From Ekhidna sp. (GTDB lineage Bacteria; Bacteroidota; Bacteroidia; Cytophagales; Cyclobacteriaceae), in assembly GCA_028821635.1 (NCBI GenBank), contig JAPPDO010000418.1, positions 1 to 9,885 on the forward strand: a stretch of DNA of 9,885 nucleotides. The letters are read 5' to 3'. Below, piece after piece: positions 1 through 6,007 of the stretch. The position numbers and the translations under genes were made by a program. Position 1 is the first letter of the stretch. Every line of letters starts with the position of its first letter. Under the pieces are notes generated by a model. That model was not told where the DNA came from. It saw only the letters and a program-made list of their open reading frames with translations, and made no database searches.

Positions 1-21
1 TGAAAGATGTAAAAATATATT

Positions 22-46
22 TAGGTGTAGTTACAAACTACACCTA
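22..46 (-). terminator. Perfect hairpin, probable terminator of the crt operon
   Basis: TAGGTGTAGTT (22-32) and AACTACACCTA (36-46) are perfect reverse complements separated by a 3-nt loop. Read on the minus strand, the stem is followed by an A/T stretch with a run of five T (AATATATTTTTAC). This lies about 140 nt downstream of the crtZ stop, so a factor-independent terminator for the carotenoid operon is the natural reading. The stem is only moderately GC-rich, so the strength of termination is uncertain. On the plus strand no T-run follows. Confidence 0.5.
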
Positions 47-127
47 GTCATTGGGGATTACTGTGATTTTTATTTTTGTTTGTATTATGTCTTCGCTGAG
101 CAAACCAATAACGATTTAAACCCAAAG

Positions 128-170
128 GGCACACAAAGGACACGGAGAAGCCACAGAGAACACGGATCGG
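128..170. repeat. Degenerate CACAAAGGA/CACGGAGAAG/CACAGAGAA repeat
   Basis: Four related units, CACAAAGGA (132), CACGGAGAAG (141), CACAGAGAA (152) and CACGGATCGG (161), start at intervals of 9, 11 and 9 bases. They lie in the gene-free stretch between crtZ and the hairpin. On the minus strand they read as TCCGTGT, CTCTGTGG, TCCGTGTCC, TTTGTGTG. This resembles the dispersed intergenic 'CTTTGTGTCCTTTGTGG' type repeats that I recall from many environmental bacterial genomes. Its function is unknown, and the family match is from memory. Confidence 0.45.
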
Positions 171-187
171 TGTCGGTAAGCAAGCAG

Positions 188-634
188 CTATCTTTCATAT
201 TTCTTGGGGGCATACAAAAAGCCAAATGCTTCACATCCTTTTTTTGTATGTTTTTCGTGGTGGACATAATGAGCACGCATGATTCGTTTCATGTACTTAC
301 TCTTCGCCTTGTATGGTATTTTTATCCTTCTATGAACAATGATGTCATGGAATAGAAAGTAGAATATTCCATATCCTAAAATCCCAAACCCGACATACGT
401 TAACCAGCCTATTTCAGGATTATTGGCACCTATGTAGATAGTGAGAAAGGAGGGGACGCTAAAAACGAGTGCAAAAAGATCGTTCATTTCTAAGGTGTGG
501 GGATGAACTTTATGATGTGATTTATGCCAAGACCATAAAACGCCATGCATTATGTATTTGTGAGTGAACCAAGCGGCACCTTCCATCAGAAAGAATGTTC
601 CTATAGCCAACGAGACGTTTAATATCATCACCAT
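188..634 (-). CDS. crtZ: Beta-carotene hydroxylase CrtZ (fatty acid hydroxylase superfamily)
   Basis: This 148-residue membrane diiron hydroxylase is expected to add hydroxyls at C3/C3' of beta-ionone rings, converting beta-carotene through cryptoxanthin to zeaxanthin. All four histidine clusters are present: H25-x4-H30, H37-x2-H40-H41, H96-x4-H101 and H122-x2-H125-H126. Hydrophobic stretches near residues 3-23, 53-70 and 77-95 fit a membrane enzyme. The length is close to that of bacterial CrtZ. The start at 634 is 15 bp after the crtB stop; an in-frame ATG 12 bp further upstream is followed by a TAA, so it cannot be used, while Met3 is a possible alternative start. It is the last gene of the sigma-crtI-crtB-crtZ operon. 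A lycopene cyclase must supply its substrate and is not in this window. Confidence 0.93.
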   Translation of the reverse strand: MVMILNVSLAIGTFFLMEGAAWFTHKYIMHGVLWSWHKSHHKVHPHTLEMNDLFALVFSVPSFLTIYIGANNPEIGWLTYVGFGILGYGIFYFLFHDIIVHRRIKIPYKAKSKYMKRIMRAHYVHHEKHTKKGCEAFGFLYAPKKYER

Positions 635-649
635 TTATTTATTCATTTA

Positions 650-1519
650 TCATAAAACTGACATACACTGACTTGTGTTGTAATTTGCGGAGTAAAAGTT
701 TGTGAAAAAAATAACTTTTACCCAAAGCAAAAATTTTTTAAAATTGTGGATTCTAATTCTTTTTGTCTTGATGGTTTCAGGAGAAAGTTGAGTAATCTTT
801 TTGAAAAGCACGGTGTAATACCTATATGCAAGGTATACCCCTGGTCTGACTCCTCCGGGGAGATTTCTTATCCCTGTTAATGAATTTTGAAAATCAATTC
901 TAATATCCTCCTCTATTTTCTGCTTGTCTTTTGCGTTGAAGTTAGAAAAGTTTACTCCCGGGAAATAAACACGGCCTCTTTCGTTGTAATCACTCTTAAT
1001 ATCTCTCAGAAAATTAACTTTTTGAAAGGCTGATCCGAGACTTTTAGCGGGCTCTGATAGCGATTGATAATACTCCTCGTCACCTTCGCAGAATACCTTG
1101 AGACACATCAGACCCACCGCCTCAGCACTGCCGTAGATGTATTCTTTGTATTCCGCATCTGAGTAATTTTTTTTAGATAAGTCCATTTCCATAGAAACTA
1201 AGAACGCCTCAATCAGATGATAGTCAATCTTGTATTCATTCACTACCTCCTGAAAACTGTGCAACACCGGATTTAAACTAATTCCTTCCTCAATAGACTT
1301 GTGAGTATCGCCCTTAAATTGACTCAGTAGCCTCTTTTTATCATAACTATGGAAAGTATCTACAATCTCATCAGCGTAACGTACAAATCCATAAATTGCA
1401 TAGATCGGCTCGTGATACTTCTTGTTCAATGTTTTAATCCCTAACGAAAAAGAGGTACTGTAGGCATTTGTAATGAGTTTACTACAGTTAAATGCCGTTT
1501 GTGAATAAAGACTTTTCAT
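650..1519 (-). CDS. crtB: Phytoene synthase CrtB
   Basis: This 289-residue squalene/phytoene synthase family enzyme condenses two geranylgeranyl diphosphates to phytoene, the first committed carotenoid step. The two aspartate-rich Mg2+/diphosphate-binding motifs are visible: D50-x3-D54 (YADEIVDT) and D173-x3-D177 (LRDIKSD). The second is followed by the family signature ERGRVYFP (180-187). YGSAEAVGLMCLKVF (129-143) is the conserved mid-helix region. The length is typical. The C-terminal tail after about residue 270 (aromatic, Asn/Ser-rich) is not conserved in the family, as far as I recall. The start lies 2 bp after the crtI stop, so translational coupling is likely. In Bacteroidota this crtI-crtB order is common. 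Confidence 0.95.
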   Translation of the reverse strand: MKSLYSQTAFNCSKLITNAYSTSFSLGIKTLNKKYHEPIYAIYGFVRYADEIVDTFHSYDKKRLLSQFKGDTHKSIEEGISLNPVLHSFQEVVNEYKIDYHLIEAFLVSMEMDLSKKNYSDAEYKEYIYGSAEAVGLMCLKVFCEGDEEYYQSLSEPAKSLGSAFQKVNFLRDIKSDYNERGRVYFPGVNFSNFNAKDKQKIEEDIRIDFQNSLTGIRNLPGGVRPGVYLAYRYYTVLFKKITQLSPETIKTKRIRIHNFKKFLLWVKVIFFTNFYSANYNTSQCMSVL

Positions 1520-1521
1520 GC

Positions 1522-3018
1522 TCAGGTAAAAATAGGAAAATCCTTCGCTACTTGTTTGGCAACCACCTCCCCTGAGATCAAAGAGGGTGGAACGCCGGGT
1601 CCGGGAACCGTAAGCTGTCCGGTATAATAGAGATTATCAAGATGTTTGTTCTTTAGAGAGGGTTTAAGGATGGCTGTCTGCCTCAATGTATTGGCCAACC
1701 CATAAGCATTTCCTTTGAAGGAGTGGTAATCCTCAATAAAATTCTTGTGCGCATAGCTCTTTTTTGAAACAATGTGATCTCTGATATTCTCACCAACGTA
1801 CTTCTCCAATTTATCCATTGTGGTATCAAAATATCTCTCCCGGGTCTCTTGCGAATCCTCAATACCCGGAGCTACCGGTATCAAAACCACTAAATTCTCC
1901 ATTCCTTTGGGGGCAACTGTGTCGTCAGTCTGAGAAGTAGCTGACAGATAAAGCAACGGTTTGGACGGCCATTTTGGAGTCTCATAAATTTCTCTGGCAT
2001 GAAGGCCGAAATCTTCGTCAAAGAAGAGCGTATGGTGTTTCAGGTTTGGAAGTCTTTTATCTATTCCCAAATAAAACAGGAGTGATGAGGGGGCGAGCGT
2101 TCGGGAGTCCCAGTATTTTTTTGAATAATTCCTAAATTCTTCGGGAAGTAAGTGCTGGTCTATGTGATGATAATCAGCTGCCGCTACCACCGTCCCACAG
2201 TTATATTCGTTCTCTTTTGTAGTGACAGAAACGATCCTTTTTTGATTAAATGTAAATGATTTTACCTCTTCATTGAGTTTTACCTCAATACCCAATTCAT
2301 TAGCTAGTTTTACCATGCCTTTAACCACAAGGTTCATGCCGCCCTTCGGATACCAAGTGCCTAAGGACAGGTCTGCATAGTTCATCAAACTGTAAAGCGC
2401 AGGTGTGTTTTCTGCTGTAGCTCCAAGAAAAAGTATTGGGAACTCCATTAATTGGATCAGTCGCTCATCTTTAAAATGTTTTCTCACATGCCTCGAAACA
2501 GATGCAAAAACATCCATTTTTAGTAGTCCTAACAACAACTTTATATTAATAAATTCGGTAAGCGATCTGCTTGGCTTATAAATCAATTTTTTTACGCCAA
2601 CGTTATATTTATATTTGGCTTGTTTCAAAAAAGATTGAAGTTTCTTTGCGCTTCTAGGCTCAATAGACTCGAAAAGTGCTTCCAACTCTTCCATTTTGGC
2701 TGGAATGTCTATAAAACCATCTTTAAATTTTACCCTGTAGGATGGGTCTAGCCGTTGCAGTTGATAGTAGTCGGATACTTTTCTGCCGAACGCATTAAAA
2801 AACTGCTCAAATACATCCGGCATCCAATACCATGACGGTCCCATATCCCAGGTAAATCCCTTGTCCCGATGGATTCTTGCCCGTCCTCCGGCTTGATCAT
2901 TTTTTTCCAGTAAAGTAACGGTATATCCTTTTTTGGCAAGATGACAGGCACAAGAAAGGCCGGAAAATCCGGCCCCAATCACTACAACGCTATTATCATT
3001 ATCTTTATCAGACGGCAT
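1522..3018 (-). CDS. crtI: Phytoene desaturase CrtI
   Basis: This 498-residue FAD-dependent desaturase/isomerase is expected to introduce four double bonds into phytoene to give lycopene at the membrane surface. The N-terminal dinucleotide-binding fold shows GAGFSG (15-20), the ribose-binding acid E38 and GGRA (44-47). The bacterial-type phytoene dehydrogenase signature lies at the C terminus: YYTGQLTVPGPGVPPSLISG (464-483). GPSWYWMPDVFE (about 60-71) is typical of Bacteroidota CrtI. The start codon lies 11 bp inside the end of the sigma factor gene; no other early Met exists, so this start and the overlap are well supported. A related desaturase such as CrtD or CrtN is less likely, given the crtB and crtZ neighbours. 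Confidence 0.94.
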   Translation of the reverse strand: MPSDKDNDNSVVVIGAGFSGLSCACHLAKKGYTVTLLEKNDQAGGRARIHRDKGFTWDMGPSWYWMPDVFEQFFNAFGRKVSDYYQLQRLDPSYRVKFKDGFIDIPAKMEELEALFESIEPRSAKKLQSFLKQAKYKYNVGVKKLIYKPSRSLTEFINIKLLLGLLKMDVFASVSRHVRKHFKDERLIQLMEFPILFLGATAENTPALYSLMNYADLSLGTWYPKGGMNLVVKGMVKLANELGIEVKLNEEVKSFTFNQKRIVSVTTKENEYNCGTVVAAADYHHIDQHLLPEEFRNYSKKYWDSRTLAPSSLLFYLGIDKRLPNLKHHTLFFDEDFGLHAREIYETPKWPSKPLLYLSATSQTDDTVAPKGMENLVVLIPVAPGIEDSQETRERYFDTTMDKLEKYVGENIRDHIVSKKSYAHKNFIEDYHSFKGNAYGLANTLRQTAILKPSLKNKHLDNLYYTGQLTVPGPGVPPSLISGEVVAKQVAKDFPIFT

Positions 3019-3514
3019 AAATACTTAACACTTCTTTAAGTTCTTTTCTTGCAACCTGTATTCTGTTTTTAACTGTGCCAATTGGGATTTGCAGTTTTTC
3101 TGCGATCTCGTGATATTTAAACCCTCTGAAATACATCATAAGTGGCGTTTTGTACATATTTTTCAGGTTATCAATGGCCTCATTTACATCTCGAAGCACA
3201 AAATTTCCGAATGCCCGATTTTCAAGCTGATTTACGTTTGTGTTGATGAAGTGATTGTTGTCTGTGGTATCAATGAACGTCTTTCTTTTCATCATACGAT
3301 GATAGTTAGTAATAAAAGTGTTTCTCATGATGGTATACATCCATGCCTTTAAATTCGTCCCTTCTTGGAATTTCTTTCTGTTTGAGTATGCCTTGAATAC
3401 AGTTTCCTGAAGTAAATCATCAGCTTCATCATTATCTTTCGTGAGCTTTAGCGCATAAGGCCTAAGATTTGAAGCAAGGCTTTCAACTTTATGTCCGAAT
3501 TCTAAATTAGTCAT
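3008..3514 (-). CDS. ECF-type RNA polymerase sigma factor, carotenoid operon
   Basis: This 168-residue sigma-70 family protein has only regions 2 and 4. Region 2 includes ADDLLQETVFKAY (31-43), for core polymerase binding, and NLKAWMYTIMRN (54-65), for -10 recognition. Region 4 spans about 110-160, with a helix-turn-helix around YHEIAEKLQIPIGTVKNRI (134-152). It is the first gene of the crt operon and overlaps crtI by 11 bp. No anti-sigma gene is next to it, so control is probably at the level of its own transcription by the MerR-type regulator just upstream. This resembles, in layout, the LitR-LitS pair of Streptomyces coelicolor, where a light-controlled regulator governs an ECF sigma for carotenoid genes. 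Its target promoters are unknown; it may also act outside this operon. Confidence 0.9.
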   Translation of the reverse strand: MTNLEFGHKVESLASNLRPYALKLTKDNDEADDLLQETVFKAYSNRKKFQEGTNLKAWMYTIMRNTFITNYHRMMKRKTFIDTTDNNHFINTNVNQLENRAFGNFVLRDVNEAIDNLKNMYKTPLMMYFRGFKYHEIAEKLQIPIGTVKNRIQVARKELKEVLSIYAV

Positions 3515-3537
3515 TGTTTAATGTATTTTCTTAAATG

Positions 3538-3589
3538 TTCAACAAATGTATACATTTTTGTTTAAAGAACATCTACAAAGATTAAACAA
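3538..3589. promoter_or_regulatory. Candidate CarH/LitR-type operator array
   Basis: The gap between the regulator and sigma contains AAATGTATACATTT, a perfect 14-bp palindrome at 3544-3557. It also contains two exact matches to nTnTACAn, the half-site I recall for Thermus CarH: GTATACAT at 3548 and ATCTACAA at 3571. One-mismatch units lie at 3538 (TTCAACAA), 3560 (GTTTAAAG) and 3582 (TTAAACAA), so the spacing is 10, 12, 11 and 11 bp, close to the 11-bp repeats of CarH operators. One-mismatch hits are easy to find in AT-rich DNA; the palindrome and the two exact hits carry the weight. ATGTTC (3535) and GAACAT (3567) form a further outer inverted repeat. Confidence 0.4.
3543..3550 (-). promoter_or_regulatory. 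Candidate -7 element of the sigma-crt operon promoter
   Basis: On the minus strand this reads TACATTTG, a full match to the Bacteroidota -7 consensus TAnnTTTG. It would place the transcription start about 20 nt before the sigma start codon. No well-spaced -33 TTTG is present; the nearest TTTG lies 25 nt upstream rather than 19-21. The element sits inside the 3544-3557 palindrome, so a protein bound there would block polymerase. Confidence 0.4.
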
Positions 3590-3613
3590 AATATTTTTTA
3601 TTTTCAGTAATCC

Positions 3614-4513
3614 TCAATTACTGTCCGTAGAGGCTACTTTCGTTTCGTGTATGATCGGATAAAGATCATGGAAAGAGTTAAGGATGGTCATATTATCTAA
3701 AATTTCAATATCCTGTGCCACTACTCTTGGTCCTGTGATCAATACTCTCGAATCTTTGAATTTACTGCCTAACAAATTAACATATTGCTGCACATTCGAG
3801 GGATCAGGTGCTGTTATCATAGCCGTCAGGATATATGCTGGCTCAAGCTTATGATATGCCTCTTCAAGAGCCTCTAACGGAACAGACTGCCCGAAAAATA
3901 CGGTTCGGATACCGTTTTCCCTCAATAAATAATTGGCGTATAAAATGCCTAATTCGTGAAGTTCTTTTTCAGGTAAGAATAGCAGGAACAATGGCTGCTC
4001 AGGATGTATGGCAACTTCATTTGTTTTGACAATCAATGTCTGTCTTACAAGATTTGATATAAAATGCTCCTGAGCCGGATTAATGGCGTTTGTAAGCCAG
4101 AGAATTCCGACTTTATTCATGAATGGATATACAATCTCCGTCATCACTTTCTCAAATCCATACCTTTCAATATTCCGGTTCAGGACTTCAAGAAAAGCTA
4201 ACTCGTCAATATCAACCATGGAATTCGTTAGTGAGTGCATTTGGTCAGATAGTGACTCACTATATTTACATATATCATGTACTGCCTCATGAATTTCTCG
4301 GTCATTCATATCAACAATCTTGCTGATCTTGTATCCATGACTACGAAGCGTAGCGATATTCAAGATAAGCTTTAAATCATCCTCATTATAAAATCTAATG
4401 TTTGTTTCTGTACGATTAGGGGAGAAAAGATGGTATCTCTGTTCCCAGATCCTAATCGTATGGGCTTTAATACCAGACAGATGTTCTAAATCTTTAATAG
4501 AATATACACTCAT
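3614..4513 (-). CDS. carH: MerR-family regulator with B12-binding domain (CarH/LitR-like photoreceptor)
   Basis: This 299-residue regulator has three parts. Residues 4-70 are a MerR winged helix (YSIKDLEHLSGIKAHTIRIW, then the wing TNIRFYNEDD). Residues about 85-165 are a helical bundle of the B12-binding-2 type. Residues about 172-290 are a Rossmann-like cobalamin-binding domain. The CarH cap motif Wx9EH is exact (W139, E149, H150). The cobalamin motif ExHxxG is present (E184, H186, G189), with H186 as predicted lower axial Co ligand. In known CarH, adenosylcobalamin drives tetramer binding to operators in the dark, and light breaks the Co-C bond and releases DNA. Position 140, next to W139, is Leu where Thermus CarH has the His that forms the bis-His adduct. 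The gene lies 99 bp upstream of the sigma-crt operon on the same strand. The symbol reflects family likeness; light response is inferred. Confidence 0.85.
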   Translation of the reverse strand: MSVYSIKDLEHLSGIKAHTIRIWEQRYHLFSPNRTETNIRFYNEDDLKLILNIATLRSHGYKISKIVDMNDREIHEAVHDICKYSESLSDQMHSLTNSMVDIDELAFLEVLNRNIERYGFEKVMTEIVYPFMNKVGILWLTNAINPAQEHFISNLVRQTLIVKTNEVAIHPEQPLFLLFLPEKELHELGILYANYLLRENGIRTVFFGQSVPLEALEEAYHKLEPAYILTAMITAPDPSNVQQYVNLLGSKFKDSRVLITGPRVVAQDIEILDNMTILNSFHDLYPIIHETKVASTDSN

Positions 4514-4677
4514 GAAAAACTACATTACTTGTTGGATGAATATAACCATCTTGGCTGATCGTTGTTTAGCCATGACTGGAAAATGTTAAGTTCAGCCAAA
4601 TGAATTTGGTGGACAGGCCTTAATACAAGGGAGTAAAAGAAATTCATGAGAGTTTTGCATATAAAGGGTTAAAAAAG
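4514..4677. other. Intergenic region upstream of the MerR/B12 regulator
   Basis: No coding sequence of convincing length was seen on either strand. The region must hold the promoter of the regulator, but no clear TTTG/TAnnTTTG pair stands out. The only structure is a short perfect inverted repeat, CCAAAT-GA-ATTTGG, at 4596-4609, which could be a small operator or chance. The region ends at the 28-bp repeat that marks the edge of the decayed insert. Confidence 0.5.
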
Positions 4678-4705
4678 GTCAAAAAATCAAGTGGATGGTG
4701 ATCAA
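4678..4705 (+). repeat. Left copy of 28-bp imperfect inverted repeat (IS21-end-like)
   Basis: The segment starts GTCAAAAAAT, has a 4-base unrelated spacer, and ends TGGATGGTGATCAA. It aligns without gaps to the reverse complement of 5780-5807 at 21 of 28 positions. Two TCAA cores lie 23 bp apart, as in the internally repeated ends of IS21-family elements that I recall with GGGGGTCAA motifs. The open frame of the truncated SGNH-like gene begins here, so this is a plausible rearrangement junction. No istA or istB sequence is seen. Confidence 0.45.
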
Positions 4706-5043
4706 AAAACAAAAAAAATATTAACCAAACGATCCCATTTTCTGAAAAATTTTATAACGATTTGTTGAATTTATTTGCAGAAGACTTGAAAATGAAAGGT
4801 ATTGAGTTTTATTTCACATCAGTAAAAGCGTATCGTGAAAATAGTGTAGTGTCACAATTAGATGATTTTCCACACATAAAAGAGAATATTGTGAGGTTAG
4901 ACTCATTAGATTTTCTCAATTATGCTAACCTTAATGCCTCTTTTTCAAAAGAAGAGATGAAAGCATCCTTCGGGCATTACGATACAGAATGGAATCTAAA
5001 ATTAGGAACAGAACTGGCAAACTATATTTTAAATAATTATTGA
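4702..5043 (+). pseudogene. C-terminal remnant of an SGNH/GDSL-hydrolase-like protein
   Basis: A frame open from 4702 to the stop at 5043 reads like the end of a longer protein. It begins directly with a helical segment (PFSEKFYNDLLNLFAEDL), then a beta strand (GIEFYFTSV), and ends with GHYDTEWNLKLGTELANYIL. That last segment resembles the final block of SGNH hydrolases, where the catalytic His is followed by N-x-x-GN and a terminal helix. The catalytic Asp normally three residues before that His is absent (SFGH). There is no ATG before the internal Met at 4792, only TTG codons at 4762 and 4765, and a TGA at 4699 closes the frame. About 200 N-terminal residues are missing, and the break coincides with the 28-bp repeat. 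It ends 1 bp before the next small gene. It could still be expressed as a short protein of about 84-93 residues. Confidence 0.5.
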
Positions 5044-5044
5044 G

Positions 5045-5194
5045 ATGGATTTTTTAAAAGACTTGTGGCTTTTTATGAAAGAGCGCAAAAAATATTGGTT
5101 AATACCAGTAGTAATTGTTTTGTTGTTACTTGGAGTATTAATCGTATTTGGTGGCAGCAGTGCCGTGGCACCATTTATTTATACACTGTTTTAA
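5045..5194 (+). CDS. Small membrane protein, SxtK/DUF5989-like
   Basis: This 49-residue protein starts MDFLKDLWLFMKERKKYW, followed by one transmembrane helix (about residues 18-36) and a short tail ending SAVAPFIYTLF. The FLKDLWxFMKERKKxWLxP start and the APFIYTLF end match the DUF5989 family as I recall it, which includes SxtK of saxitoxin clusters. Members usually sit next to SxtJ and an O-carbamoyltransferase; their biochemical role is not established. The start is 1 bp after the SGNH remnant stop, and the next gene follows after 11 bp with a GAAGAAG stretch. It is intact, so selection may persist, but its usual carbamoyltransferase partner is not here. Confidence 0.75.
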   Translation: MDFLKDLWLFMKERKKYWLIPVVIVLLLLGVLIVFGGSSAVAPFIYTLF

Positions 5195-5205
5195 CTTGAA
5201 GAAGA

Positions 5206-5574
5206 ATGAAAACGGGTAAAAACAATCCAACTAAAACAGTATTAATCATATCTGTCGGTTTTGGTTTTTTATTTTTTCTTTTCGGCTTTGAGTGGGCTTT
5301 AAATGTTTCTCTAATATTCGGCGTTTTAGGTATAATCTCAAACAGAATATGTGATCTCATTGACTTCCTGTGGATGAAGATTGCAAAGATTTTAAGTTTT
5401 ATTGTGCCCAATATTTTATTAAGTATTATTTTTTATTTCTTCTTGTTTCCTATTGCATTACTGTCTAGAATTTATAGAAACAAAAGCACCTTAATATTGA
5501 AAAATGAAAAAGATTCCTTCTGGGTAAGTAAAAAACAACCTTACGAAAGAATTTCATTTGAAAAGATGTGGTAG
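5206..5574 (+). CDS. SxtJ-like membrane protein
   Basis: This 122-residue protein has three predicted transmembrane segments (about 11-28, 30-46 and 66-86). It ends with a short cytoplasmic-type tail with DSFWVSKK (103-110) and a closing FEKMW (118-122). The size, the paired N-terminal helices and the S-x-W...FEKMW ending fit the SxtJ family, found beside SxtK/DUF5989 and carbamoyltransferases in toxin and polysaccharide-type clusters. The function of SxtJ is unknown; association with a carbamoylated product is inferred from gene neighbourhoods only. The start at 5206 follows a purine-rich GAAGAA, and it forms a two-gene unit with the preceding small protein. The assignment is from pattern memory, not from a search. 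Confidence 0.7.
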   Translation: MKTGKNNPTKTVLIISVGFGFLFFLFGFEWALNVSLIFGVLGIISNRICDLIDFLWMKIAKILSFIVPNILLSIIFYFFLFPIALLSRIYRNKSTLILKNEKDSFWVSKKQPYERISFEKMW

Positions 5575-6007
5575 AAGATTACTACGATGCAACATTTTCA
5601 CCGGATCAATCAAGGTAAACAGAATTGTAATGACAGGATTTGCATCTGTAGCGTTGTTTTCTGGCACTCCTTAATATTCTTGGCAAAGTTTTCAGAGTGA
5701 CAGTTTATAACTCTTGTATACATTGAGATTTCCGTGTAAATAGTCTCATTTTTTTTGTCTTTTGATGTTTTATTAAAAATTGACCCCCACCCATCGAATT
5801 TTTTGACTCTCTTGCACTGCATATTCTGATTAAATCTTTTATGAAACCTTTGCATAATTGAATAACATTACGCTAAAACAGCTCAAATAGCTTTAATTTT
5901 TTTCTTTTTCAAAATTTAAAATCCTAGTAACTACAAGGTTGCCCCGGTGTTTAAATTTTCTTTGACATTGATTATTTTTACTATTTGAACTATGCAAAGG
6001 GCTCAAT
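5575..6007. other. Gene-free region with degenerate sequence after the sxtKJ-like genes
   Basis: No credible gene is seen. An 81-codon minus-strand frame (5610-5855) has unlike-protein composition and crosses the right 28-bp repeat, so it is not called. The right copy of the inverted repeat (5780-5807) lies here. The last 60 bp before 6008 should carry the promoter of the next gene. TTTG at 5961 is followed by a poor -7 match (ACTATTTG at 5980) at short spacing, so no promoter is called. Confidence 0.5.
5780..5807 (-). repeat. Right copy of 28-bp imperfect inverted repeat (IS21-end-like)
   Basis: Read on the minus strand it starts GTCAAAAAAT and ends TGGGTGGGGGTCAA, giving 21 of 28 identities to the copy at 4678-4705 in inverted orientation. 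The GTCAA core appears twice, 23 bp apart, and GGGGGTCAATTTTTA has the look of an IS21-family end in Bacteroidota. The five-C run on the plus strand stands out from the AT-rich surroundings. The two copies enclose the SGNH remnant and the sxtKJ-like genes. Confidence 0.45.

Noticed and set aside
80..355. 91-codon plus-strand frame at the left end
   Set aside because: It runs antisense into crtZ and across the degenerate repeat, with no protein-like composition or family resemblance.
4596..4609. CCAAAT-GA-ATTTGG inverted repeat upstream of the regulator
   Set aside because: A 6-bp stem with a 2-nt spacer is expected by chance at this AT content, and it does not match the TACA half-site seen at the sigma promoter.
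5175..5411. 78-codon minus-strand frame
   Set aside because: It is the antisense of the SxtJ-like gene, whose membrane segments and C-terminal motif make the plus strand the coding one.
5568..5618. Short GTG-started frame overlapping the end of the SxtJ-like gene (VVEDYYDATFSPDQSR)
   Set aside because: Only 16 codons before a stop. It might be the beginning of a lost downstream gene, but nothing confirms this.
5610..5855. 81-codon minus-strand frame
   Set aside because: It crosses the 28-bp repeat, has low-complexity Lys/Asn/Gln content, no recognisable domain and no good start context; likely chance in decayed DNA.
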